DNA from: Saccoglossus kowalevskii | Lineage: Eukaryota > Hemichordata > Enteropneusta > Harrimaniidae | Assembly: GCF_000003605.2 (NCBI RefSeq) | Contig: NW_003112969.1 | Location: 111,646-130,059, forward strand | DNA: 18,414 nucleotides | Direction: 5' to 3' | Part shown: piece after piece, positions 9,757-18,414 of the stretch | Position numbering within the stretch: the stretch's first letter is position 1 | Layout of the letters: each line of letters starts with the position of its first letter | Position numbers and translations under genes: made by a program | The notes under the pieces: model-generated | Seen by the model: the letters and a program-made list of their open reading frames with translations, nothing else | Databases searched by the model: none | What the model was told of the DNA's origin: nothing

Positions 9757-11277
9757 GTTATCTTTTCTACGAGTTGTATTTTATGGCTGTCAATTTGAAT
9801 TTTTTCCATGGTAACATCATGTCATGCGTACAAAGAATTAATTTTGTGAATCAAGTAAAATAACAAAAAAAAAATTTCATGAAAAATCATTCAAATATAA
9901 TCAACTCCACTACGTAGAACAAAAACACTGAATACTTAAAATGTATACAAAAATACATAAAACGCATAATCTTTTCTACAGTGTATTAGCAGCGCATGAA
10001 CTTAAATCACAAGAGGCATGTCTATGATCAAAATAAGTCAAATTTAAAAAATCCAGTGTACAATGAAGCGATTTTTGGTCTGATATGCACTTCTTTTAGA
10101 AATGTGCTTCTAATAGAGCAAATACGCTACCGTAACAGCGCATTTTTTTGCACCAAGTTTTGTTTAAAAGCAAAAGGGTTGTCGTCTATACACATGCTGG
10201 AATAGAGTCCTATGCAACGATAACAACGCATGTAAGGGCTCATGGGTAGAGGTGAGATGTGTTAGTAAAAAAACGGCATGCTATGGCCGCCTGCCACATC
10301 TGCAGATGATGCATCAAAGATAACAAACTACAAGTGAAAATAAAGTATTCTACGGTACTGATTCATTTACTCCATCTTCCAGTCATTACTATTTATTGGT
10401 AATTACGAGATTACAAGAACTGTCATCCCCAGCTGTAATCACGTTTACAACCATAGCTTTAGGAAGCCTGTATGTTCTAACAATGTGATAAGATACAAAG
10501 CAAACGTTGTTATGCGCGAGTCTTCCTGTCAGGTTTCAGTTAAACCACACTGATACACAGAGTACTTTAGGTGTGTAATGTAAATCGTTCATCTGCTGCC
10601 GATAGAAATATTCACAGACTGATGTTTTATGGATGTTCAAGAAGACAAAAGTTACAGCGCCACCGTCTTAAGGTTTCTCCCAGTGAAATGCTTTAATGAT
10701 TTCCATCCTGCCGTATAAATTTTTAAAATGGAGTAGCAGCGCAGATAATGAAACGAAACCAGCCATGCAGGTTATACCAATTCACTTATTAATAATCAAC
10801 AATGCTGGAAAGCATAAATACACTATGTGAAAACAACAGCACATGAGGCTGCCAGATATCTTGAAGGGTTTAATATAATACACAGTTTTCCAATCACCTT
10901 GTAGCTAACCGTACGCGAGTCCATATGCACATTTACTCACACAAACAGTGCTGCTAACTCGCCTATCCCTTAATTTTTTTTGGAAACAATTTAACTTAAA
11001 ACAAAATGTAATGCACTATATATTCCTCAAATGTCAAAATACCAAACAGTAATGACAGCACAGTAATAAGGATAATTTTCATAATAATAGAAAATTAACG
11101 ATGTACCACCAGGATATAGTTTTCTGCAGGCTTAAAGACAATGGGGAAAACATACGTAAAATACACTGTATGTGAAGCTGTAATTATTTTGTTATATAAT
11201 ATAGATGAAAATAAGCTACGGTAATACCATGTTGTTATATCAGGATATATCAAAGTAGTGTATGTTATCAGTACTAA
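9757..11277. other. Noncoding stretch with one weak exon-like interval
   Basis: At 10171-10251 an 81-bp interval is open in one frame (27 codons, ending NDNNACKGSWVE) between an AAAAG acceptor and a GAG/GTGAGA donor. The acceptor is weak, so I do not call an exon. CATCTGCAGATG at 10297-10308 is a perfect 12-bp palindrome containing an E-box. Nothing else is recognised. Confidence 0.5.
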
Positions 11278-11735
11278 CATGTATTTTTACCACAATACTA
11301 CGGCTCACATTTATTTCACAACAGAATGCACCTTATATATGCAAACAATAGAGATATTCTATATGCAACAGCCAAATCCTGTATATATGGATTCCAAGAT
11401 ATGACAAACTATACAAAATTCATACAAATAATGAGTAATAAGAACACTTCACTAATCAAAGAAACCATAAAGTACGTCGAACAGTGTTACAACATAAAGA
11501 ATACATTACTGGTATAAATAAACAACATATGCCATATTCTTACATATGGTAAATTGTCTTACTTTTACTATTTACGGATAACTTTATGACCACTCAACTA
11601 TGTAAAAACTTTATTAATTTGTTAACCAAAAAAGAAATGTTACATTATCTTTACAGTATTAATAAAGAATTCTATTCTATTCTATTCTATTCTATTCTAT
11701 TCTATTCTGTTCTATTCTATTCCATTCTATTCTAT
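11278..11735 (+). mobile_element. 5'-truncated non-LTR retrotransposon (LINE) 3' end: ORF2 C-terminus, 3' UTR and TCTAT tail
   Basis: A frame open from 11278 to the stop at 11517 ends in a segment including YTKFIQIMSNKNTSLIKE, TIKYVEQCY and NIKNTLLV. This resembles the conserved C-terminal tail of many invertebrate LINE reverse transcriptases, whose pattern is K-F-x-x-I-M-S, then N, then an amphipathic K-[FY]-[IV]-x-x-C-[FY] helix. The residues HLFH followed later by R-D-I-L also fit the segment just upstream in such proteins. A short 3' region follows, with AATAAAG at 11661-11667 directly before a (TCTAT) tail, a typical LINE terminus. The polymerase domain is absent, so the copy is dead. 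No clear target-site duplication is visible. The family assignment is from memory of the pattern and is not proved. Confidence 0.5.
11671..11735. repeat. (TCTAT)13 pentanucleotide microsatellite
   Basis: Thirteen TCTAT units run without phase change, with single substitutions in units 8 (TCTGT) and 11 (TCCAT). The position directly after AATAAAG suggests the tail of the LINE copy rather than an independent microsatellite. Confidence 0.93.
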
Positions 11736-11760
11736 AATGGTGAAATTTCTTAGGATAAAA

Positions 11761-11780
11761 GTGAAAGTGAAAGTGAAAGT
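11761..11780. repeat. Short GTGAAA hexamer repeat
   Basis: Three perfect GTGAAA units plus a partial one lie just downstream of the LINE tail. Confidence 0.85.
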
Positions 11781-13501
11781 ACTGGTAGTGCCAATATTTT
11801 CTTTTTGTATGTTTTTTTTAATTCATGGCTTTCGTTAACTGTTTATTGGTGTCAGATTAGGTCAAATAAAATTAATAGTGCTTTTCTGGTAAAATTGAAA
11901 ACAAAAGTATGGTGGGGAAGACATTTTTTTTCATCATAACTTCTTATTTTTTGAAAATTGATTAATTATTATTAATGTATTATTTCACAGTATGAAAGCA
12001 TTTTTCAATAACACACATCTTGCGTGTACAGGCTGACATTTTGGTTCAAAAACGAAGAATTTCAAATAAAGCTGAAAGGTGTTTCGGTACCAACAAGTGC
12101 CCATTTTCTAGTTTGGCAATAAAAAGATACAGAGTAGGCCTGGTCTAGGCAAGGTCGTGTTAATGGAAATGCATTATTTGTTGGCCTAGAATACATGTAG
12201 CAAATACAACAGTGCTTAGAATTACCCAAAATACACTGTAACATAAATGCATCTTAACCTATTGAATGCCAATATTAATCCAGTCACAATTGTTATGCAT
12301 TTTTCTAGAATTTTTTTATTAATTTTGAACCAAAATTTTTCACTGCATATAGGACTTCAACATTTTTCAAAACAAAAATTAATGCCGAGAAATTTAGTTC
12401 CTTAAACGTTTTATACATTTAAATATACCTAGGAAGAATCAGCTTTGCACTGACATCAAAAGATAAAAACATGACTATTTTTTGTCTGAAAATGGATGAC
12501 AGATTGATCAATGTGCCCTGGGCAGTACCGTGAATATTTTAAATCCATACTTTATTGTCATGATGTAGTTTTATCTGATCTACCCATTACTCCTGTCTAA
12601 ATCGGAGTGATTAAGCTCTTGTTTATTGCTATGAAAGACAATATTCATAACCAGAGAAAAACTGCAGAAATAAAAACAACATGTCAAACATTAGTTTGTA
12701 AGGAGAAGATAATAATATATTGTTTTTATATTATTTTATTAAGTACAAATACAACTGCATAAAAATGTGTACCATTTTCAAAACCTTTTATGGGAATCAA
12801 ATGCCATCAGCGACATGCGTATATATCTCAGTAGAGTTTTTAAAATGTCAGATTACAAACTGAGTAAATTCCAGTTTACCATATTTTATCTTTTCACACC
12901 TAACCTCCTCAAGTGGGCAGCCTCTTTTTCTTGAGACTCTCGTTATGCCAGAAAGCGAGTGTTGTTATCAGCGCAACATGACATCAGTCTTCCAGCGATA
13001 GCATCTTCATTTGCCTACAGATGCAGAAACTGTGATGTGCATTATCTATCAGGCACTGTTACACTGAGAATGAGATAGCTTTTAACAAGACTGAGCTTAA
13101 AGAATTAATGAAAGCCCCAGCCTTTTAAAGAATATACTCATATTTCCAAGATTTACTAATAATGGTGTTTCCATGGTGACAGTCATACTATCTTCAGGCA
13201 CAAAGATTGTAATTGTGAGACCTTTCAAACCCCGATAATAGTGTTTTATTCACTGTCTAAGCTGGGGACAGTTTTACTGGCAAAAACCATGTGTCAGTTT
13301 TATCAAATTCTGTGAGTGACAGCTAACTGCATAACGTCATAAAATGTTTGACAGTTGCATCATTGAAATAACGCTGCTTATATAATGTGGACGACACTCG
13401 ACAGCACGTACGCAGCCATGCTGCTTTTTAACTGAACACAATTATATCAACAGGCTGTAGGTAGAACATTTTAGATTGTCCAAAGGTAAAAAAGAGGAGA
13501 G
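11781..13501. other. AT-rich noncoding stretch with no gene recognised
   Basis: Only short frames occur. Two TGACATCA octamers (12451 and 12979) lie here. From about 12890 the base composition is more balanced. A segment at 13101-13135 resembles one at 15918-15951 (see findings). An interval at 13264-13313, between CTAAG and GTGAGTG, is open in two frames, so it is uninformative as an exon. Confidence 0.5.
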
Positions 13502-13515
13502 GTTGCCATAGCAAC
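13502..13515. promoter_or_regulatory. Perfect RFX X-box, GTTGCC-AT-AGCAAC
   Basis: Both half-sites match the consensus GTNRCC and RGYAAC with a 2-base spacer. X-boxes bind RFX winged-helix factors and typify promoters of ciliary genes in metazoans. No downstream gene is visible within the window, so its role is unknown; such imperfect palindromes can also sit inside repeats. Confidence 0.45.
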
Positions 13516-13743
13516 AGACACTATAATAGCCTCTCTGAGTCATACATGGCAATTTCAAAAGACGTATCTTGCCATTAAACTCAGTTTATCACACTAGTTA
13601 TATTAATGAACAAAAAGAACATGGCAAAATGAAGGTGTAATGACCATCCATCTACATAGATGGTGTAATATCAGACACAATTCTCAGACAAACATGCCGA
13701 TATAAACTACATGATAGATCAGATGCAATCTGCTGAAACAATG

Positions 13744-14140
13744 TGCTATCCCATAATCCACTGCATTTGATCTGAGTTAGCCATCCCATAACTTCTTGCG
13801 TCAAATCTAGGTTGTCTGCTATCCCATAACCCTTTGCAACTAATCTGAGTTGTCTGCTATCCCATAAGCCCTTGCAAAATCTAACTTGTCTGCTATCCCA
13901 TAAGCCCATGCAATAATCCATGTTGTCTGCTATCCCATAAGCTTTGCAAAAATCTGGGTTGTCTGCTATCCCATAAGCACTTGCAAATTTAGGTTGTCTG
14001 CTATTCCATAAGCCCTAACAAAAATGAGGGTTGTCTGCTATCCCATAAGCTCTTGCAAAAATGAGGGTTGTCTGCTATCCCAAAAGCCCTTGCAAAAATA
14101 TGGTTGTCTGCTATCCATATTCCCTTGCATATCATCTGAA
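13744..14140. repeat. Minisatellite of about 36 bp, eleven units
   Basis: Eleven units of roughly 35-38 bp share the core TTGTCTGCTATCCCATAAG followed by a variable GCNCTTGCAAAAAT stretch. The first two and the last unit are the most diverged, the usual pattern of array edges. Because many units are close to 36 bp, the minus strand shows short repetitive frames encoding recurring GLWDSRQ. Indels in several units break that frame, so I treat the array as noncoding. Confidence 0.93.
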
Positions 14141-14493
14141 GTGAAAAGTATATTTCCATTATATCTTGTAATGGCAGCCGATTCAATAATTGTGTTTATG
14201 TCATGACAGATCGTTATGGCGATGTATCACGAATACTAAATGTTTACCCCTAAAAGCAGCCAGCTGTGATGTCACTCAAAAAAAAATGTAATGCATGTAT
14301 TTTTAAACCTCTAGTATTTAGTTTTTTCAAAAATGCTATCTTTCACTTCATCATGCAGTGATCACACTGAAGCAGCAGATGAGATGGACAGTATTTTGTG
14401 GAAAAAAAACCTTCATTATTATATGCCTGTTGCCTCAGCACCTAACATCAAACTATAATAAGTACATGTATACAGGGAGTAGTTGAGTCAAAG

Positions 14494-14495
<2 letters not shown>
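14141..14495. other. Noncoding spacer between two repeats
   Basis: It contains a TGTGATGTCAC element (14265-14275) followed by nine A. Nothing else is recognised. Confidence 0.6.

Positions 14496-14547
<52 letters not shown>
14496..14547. repeat. (TA)26 microsatellite
   Basis: An uninterrupted TA run of 52 bases, self-complementary, capable of cruciform formation and likely to be length-polymorphic. Confidence 0.97.
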
Positions 14548-14550
<3 letters not shown>

Positions 14551-14989
14551 CAGATTTTGATAGGCCGAAAAAACTTGTCAACAAACAAAATGTTCTCTAA
14601 TTGGTCCAACTGTTTAGGTGTTAGGGTCAAATAGCCAATCAGGCACAATCTTGGAAATAATTTTGCATTGATTTCACAGGAGAGCCACAGAAGTCAAACT
14701 TTTCACATGTGGATGCACAACATAAAATTCATCCCAAAGCATACACAGTTAAGAATTTACATAATACATGCTCCACTGATGCCATTTTCCCATTCATTCT
14801 GCGAGGGCTTCTAGCAGGTGGTGTGTTTTAACCATTTACATTAAGTACCGAATTCATTCATACTGGAAATGATTGTTTGTTGTATTCCTATTTACTGATT
14901 CATAAGCAATCAAAATAGATAGACATTTTGAGCAATTGTTCTTTATCAATTGCATAGAAGTAAATGTTTCTGTGTCATCGATAAAGAGC
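14548..14989. other. Noncoding spacer with two facing CCAAT boxes
   Basis: ATTGG at 14600-14604 and CCAATC at 14635-14640 face each other about 35 bp apart, a spacing seen in some NF-Y-bound promoters. No transcript start or gene is visible, so this is only noted. Confidence 0.4.
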
Positions 14990-15062
14990 CATTGCTCGTA
15001 AGTCTAGCGTGTTTGAATAGTTAAGGCACGGTGGTTGTCGCGCAGCGCGTGTTCGAATTTCA
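14990..15062 (+). mobile_element. Decayed tRNA-like (Leu/Ser-type) sequence, probable SINE remnant
   Basis: TGTTTGAATAGTTAAGGC (15009-15026) resembles the A-box region TGGCCGAGTGGTTAAGGC of tRNA-Ser/Leu at about 13 of 18 positions. About 27 bp further, GTGTTCGAATTTC (from about 15048) resembles the B box GGTTCGAATCC. The T-arm and acceptor stems do not close, so it is not a functional tRNA. No target-site duplication is obvious. The interval is unusually rich in GC and CpG (GTCGCGCAGCGCG). It could be an old tRNA-derived SINE or a tRNA pseudogene. Confidence 0.35.
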
Positions 15063-15304
15063 TGCAAATAAACAATGTATTTTACACGCGTTGTATACGT
15101 CGCTATGAGTCTCATATCGAACAGGATGCAGCATGACGACTGCCGCCCTTTAATTATCACATTTTACTAAATATTATATACCATATATCATATTTATCAG
15201 TCTGAGCAGCGTTTACTTATTTAGCACTTGCATTACAAATTTAAGTCTAGGAAGTAATATATAATATTTCATTTCCCGCTTATCACACCAATTGTCAATC
15301 TCAC

Positions 15305-15415
15305 CGATCACTCTCCATTTCTCTCCCAGCTCATTACCAAGATGACTGGACCCTGCATTCCTGTCTCCACTAACTCTTCTCGTCTGGTATTGGAGATTTT
15401 CAGAAGGGAAGGCGC
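15305..15415 (-). other. Candidate 111-bp exon on the minus strand, unconfirmed
   Basis: On the minus strand a frame is open from 15422 to a TAA at 15213-15215. Its GC-richer first half (15415-15305) lies between TTTAG and a good donor, GTGAGATTG. This part gives 36 codons including QTRRVSGDRNAGSSHLG and NELGEKWRVI, a hydrophilic, protein-like composition. If the donor is not used, reading continues to the stop, so a terminal exon is also possible. A competing plus-strand exon model covers the same DNA. No family is recognised. Confidence 0.27.
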
Positions 15416-15426
15416 CTAAACTTCAG
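15330..15426 (+). other. Candidate 97-bp exon on the plus strand, competing model, unconfirmed
   Basis: A strong polypyrimidine tract (CTCTCCATTTCTCTCCCAG, ending 15329) precedes a GC-richer segment bounded by CAG and the donor GTGATG at 15427. An ATG at 15341 in a favourable context (CCAAGATGA) opens 25 codons beginning MTGPCIPVSTNSSRLVLEIF before a TAA. All frames meet a stop inside, so on this strand it could only be a terminal coding exon or a noncoding exon. Confidence 0.22.
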
Positions 15427-15985
15427 GTGATGAAAACCTTAAAAGTACATGCTTTTTCATACAGAAAACTTTGTGCAGAAAACTGTACAGGTTAGAGTTG
15501 ATTGATGAGAATCTGACACAAATATATCCCATATTCCATCCTGTCAGGAAAGCAATGACATGAAGACAGAAAGTCTACTGCACTGGACTTGAAAATGATC
15601 ACCCCAGGCGGTGAAGCCAACCATTCAGTTATTGCCTTCAAATTAAACAATGGATTATTCCACTGTTAATTGGGGAAGTGGTGTCAGTTTTACAGGGAGA
15701 GGGGTGGGGTGATCTGGTACTTGTAACAGGCTACACTGGTCTGCACTACAGCCCCAATGAATGTACATGTAGCTCACAGTGCACAACAGTGCTACAGCAC
15801 TACATATGTGTATACAACTGTATTTGACTTGTTGCTCTGTTGATTTAGAAATAATGAAACAATGCAATTTTTTAGTTTTATCCCTGTCTCTAACCATAGA
15901 GCATCACATAGGTGATTAGAATTAATGAAACACTCCCAGTCTTTTCAATATATCCCTAGAGAAAACATCATACATTGTAGACTAC
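15427..15985. other. Noncoding stretch with no gene recognised
   Basis: A minus-strand frame (15655-15897, 80 codons) has no recognisable domain. The stretch carries the partner (15918-15951) of the segment at 13101-13135. Confidence 0.5.
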
Positions 15986-15997
15986 GTTACCAGTAAC
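15986..15997. promoter_or_regulatory. RFX X-box with zero spacer, GTTACC-AGTAAC
   Basis: Both halves match GTNRCC and RGYAAC with no intervening base, which the X-box consensus allows (0-3). This is the second perfect X-box within 2.5 kb. No gene start is visible beside it. Confidence 0.35.
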
Positions 15998-16049
15998 AAT
16001 ACACCTATCGCCCTCTGAGCTGTCTATATGGTTGTCTGTACCGATGATG

Positions 16050-16092
16050 AATTGTCTCTGTGGAGATTAATGTTTTAAAGACAGAGATAATT
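16050..16092. repeat. Inverted repeat: 12-bp stem, 19-base loop
   Basis: AATTGTCTCTGT (16050-16061) pairs with ACAGAGATAATT (16081-16092) over 12 positions, including one G-U wobble if transcribed from the plus strand. There is no T-run as in a bacterial terminator, and the hairpin is too short for a typical microRNA precursor. Confidence 0.6.
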
Positions 16093-16398
16093 GTACTATT
16101 GCAGCGTGGTGACTCATACTGTCGCTTCAGATGCAGAAATCTTGACACGGTATAAAAATGATTGTCAATGCTTTGGATGAATTAAAACAATTAGATTTAA
16201 GAGATAAGTGAAAGCGAACCAGATTTTGCTGATTTTAGATATGTACACAGATCACTGTGGTAATGGTTTCATGACAATAAATTACAGTCATCAATAAAGC
16301 TTTTAACACATTTAACAAGATCAGCTCAGTGTTTTCCTTCCTTGGGGTCTACATTATTATGCTATGAAGAGCTTAAACAGTGTGGAAACAAACAAACG

Positions 16399-18414
16399 TG
16401 ATTGCACTGATATAGACCACTATGCTAGATTGTGCTATAGACTATTATGACTGGATTATGATATAGACCACTATGACTGGACTGATATGGTCCACTATGA
16501 CGTGACTGTGATATAAACCACTATGATCAGACTGTGATATGAACCACTATGACTTTACTGTGATATAGACCACTATGACTGGACTGTGATATAGACCACT
16601 ATGACTTGACTGTGATATAGACCACTATGACTTGACTGTGATATAGACCATTATGACTTGACTGTGATATAGACCACTATGACTTGACTGTGATATAGAC
16701 CACTATGACTTGACTGTGATATAGACCACTATGACTTGACTGTGATATAGACCACTATGACTTGACTGTGATATAGACCACTATGACTTGACTGTGATAT
16801 AGACCACTATGACTTGACTGTGATATAGACCATTATGACTTGACTGTGATATAGACCACTATGACTTGACTGTGATATAGACCATTATGACTAGATTATG
16901 ATATAACCCACTATGATTGTACTGTGATATAGACCCCGATGACTTGACTGTGATATAGACCACTATGACTTGACTGTGATATAGACCACTATGACTTGAC
17001 TGTGATATAGACCACCATGACTGGACTGTGATATAGACCACTATGATTGGAATGTGATATAGACCACTATGACTTGACTGTGATATAGACCACTATGACT
17101 TGACTGTGATATAGACCACTATGACTTGACTGTGATATAGACCACCATGATTGGACTGTGATATAGACCACTATGATTGGACTGTGATATAGACCATTAT
17201 GACTAGATTATGATATAGACCACTATGATTGTACTGTGATATAGACCCCTATGACTTGACTGTGATATAGACCACTATGACTTGACTGTGATATAGACCA
17301 CTATGATTGTACTGTGATATAGACCCCTATGACTTGACTGTGATATAGACCACTATGACTTGACTGTGATATAGACCCCTATGACTTGACTGTGATATAG
17401 ACCACTATGACTTGACTGTGATATAGACCACTATGATTGTACTGTGATATAGACCCCTATGACTTGACTATGATATAGACCACTATGACTTGACTGTGAT
17501 ATAGAGCACTATGACTTGACTGTGATATAGACCACCATGATTGGACTGTGATATAGACCCCTATGACTTGACTGTGATATAGACCACTATGATTGGACTG
17601 TGATATAGACCACCATGATTGGACTGTGATATAGACTACTATGATTGTACTGTGATATAGACCACTATGTGTGGATTGTGCTATAGACCACTATGACTGG
17701 ATTGTGCTATACAGCACTGTGACTGGATTGTGCTATAGACCACTATGACTGGTTTGTGATATAGACCACTATGACTGGTTTGTGATATAGACCACTATGA
17801 CTGGTTTGTAATATAGACCACTATGACTTGACTTGGAAATAGACCACCATGATTGGACTGTGATATAGACCACTATGACTTGACTGTGATATAGACCACT
17901 ATGATTGTACTGTGATATAGACCCCTATGACTTGACTGTGATATAGACCACTATGATTGTACTGTGATATAGACCACTATGACTTGACTGTGATATAGAC
18001 CCCTATGACTTGACTGTGATATAGACCACCATGATTGGACTGTGATATAGACCACTATGACTTGACTGGGAAAAAGACCATTATGAGTGGACTGTGATAT
18101 AGAGCATTATGACTGGATTGTGATATAGACCACTATGACTTGACTGTGATATAGACCACTATGACTTGACTGTGATATAGACCACTATGATTGTACTGTG
18201 ATATAGACCCCTATGACTTGACTGTGATATAGACCACTATGATTGTACTGTGATATAGACCACTATGACTTGACTGTGATATAGACCCCTATGACTTGAC
18301 TGTGATATAGACCACCATGATTGGACTGTGATATAGACCACTATGACTTGACTGTGATATAGACCACTATGATTGTACTGTGATATAGACCCCTATGACT
18401 TGACTGTGATATAG
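16399..18414. repeat. 26-bp satellite array, about 77 copies, with higher-order structure; open at the right window edge
   Basis: The monomer is 26 bp: ACCACTATGACTTGAC followed by TGTGATATAG. The period is nearly constant for 2 kb, and the array runs off the window end. The left edge (16399-16560) is diverged, as is an internal zone (about 17650-17850), while most of the interior is near-identical. At least four monomer variants recur: A (accactatgacttgac), B (accactatgattgtac), C (acccctatgacttgac) and D (accaccatgattggac). In the right part they follow a repeated order A-B-C-B-A-C-D-A. The 213 bp from 17856 recur without a mismatch at 18142, an offset of 286 bp or 11 monomers. A rarer variant (accattatgactagat) recurs at 16881 and 17193, an offset of 312 bp or 12 monomers. 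Because 26 is not divisible by three, any open frame is incidental. Confidence 0.97.

Noticed and set aside
10171-10251. 81-bp exon-like interval open in one frame
   Set aside because: The acceptor (TTTAAAAG) is weak and the length open is expected by chance.
13264-13313. 50-bp exon-like interval before GTGAGTG
   Set aside because: Two frames are open, so coding potential is uninformative.
13744-14140. CRISPR array
   Set aside because: The repeat is a head-to-tail minisatellite with a similar linker in every unit and no unique spacers, and the genome looks animal.
13652-14186. Two minus-strand frames with repeated WDSRQ as a repetitive protein gene
   Set aside because: Unit lengths vary from 35 to 38 bp and break the frame between the two openings; the signal follows from the minisatellite period.
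14548-14575. Hammerhead ribozyme-like core (GATAGGCCGAAAAAAC)
   Set aside because: The conserved CUGAUGA core and stem II are missing.
14600-14640. NF-Y-type promoter from facing CCAAT boxes
   Set aside because: Two pentamers are expected by chance and no transcription start or gene is visible.
16859-17041. Minus-strand frame of 60 codons inside the satellite (VYITVQS/SGLYHS repeats)
   Set aside because: It is a by-product of the 26-bp monomer, which returns to frame only every 78 bp; there is no independent evidence of coding.

Overview
The window looks like intergenic and/or intronic DNA from a metazoan nuclear genome, most likely a marine invertebrate; a mollusc, hemichordate or similar lineage would fit, but I cannot place it further. 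The reasons are the AT-rich base composition, the lack of any long open reading frame or operon structure, many tandem arrays, a tRNA-derived SINE-like insertion with a perfect target-site duplication, a LINE 3' end with a pentanucleotide tail, and frequent palindromes of the TACATGTA type. No complete protein-coding gene is visible. Most short open frames behave as chance openings in AT-rich DNA.

Layout. At the left edge (1-234) are four copies of a 58-bp repeat, followed by an exon-like segment (304-384) and a decayed 86-bp tandem duplication. From 464 to about 3977 the DNA is mostly featureless, with an imperfect palindrome (1668-1709), an exon-like segment (2519-2571) and a decayed 77-bp duplication (2692-2830). 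A compact tRNA-derived element lies at 3978-4128 between 16-bp direct repeats. From 4129 to 11277 the DNA is unstructured, with one exon-like segment (5503-5553), a perfect 14-bp palindrome, a run of 13 G and one perfect CRE palindrome. At 11278-11735 is the 3' end of a non-LTR retrotransposon with a (TCTAT)13 tail. At 13502 is a perfect RFX X-box.

The right third is repeat-dense: an 11-copy array of about 36 bp (13744-14140), a (TA)26 microsatellite (14496-14547), a decayed tRNA-like sequence (14990-15062), an exon-like island readable on both strands (15213-15426), a second X-box (15986) and a hairpin (16050-16092). The last 2 kb (16399 to the window end, probably continuing) is a 26-bp satellite of about 77 copies with higher-order structure and recent 286-bp and 312-bp segmental duplications.

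There is no gene set that works together here. The strongest signals are the 26-bp satellite with its higher-order architecture, the SINE-like insertion, the LINE tail, and an excess of one-base CpG-decay derivatives of TGACGTCA. The exon-like segments are tentative because in AT-rich DNA of this size short windows with plausible splice sites occur by chance.
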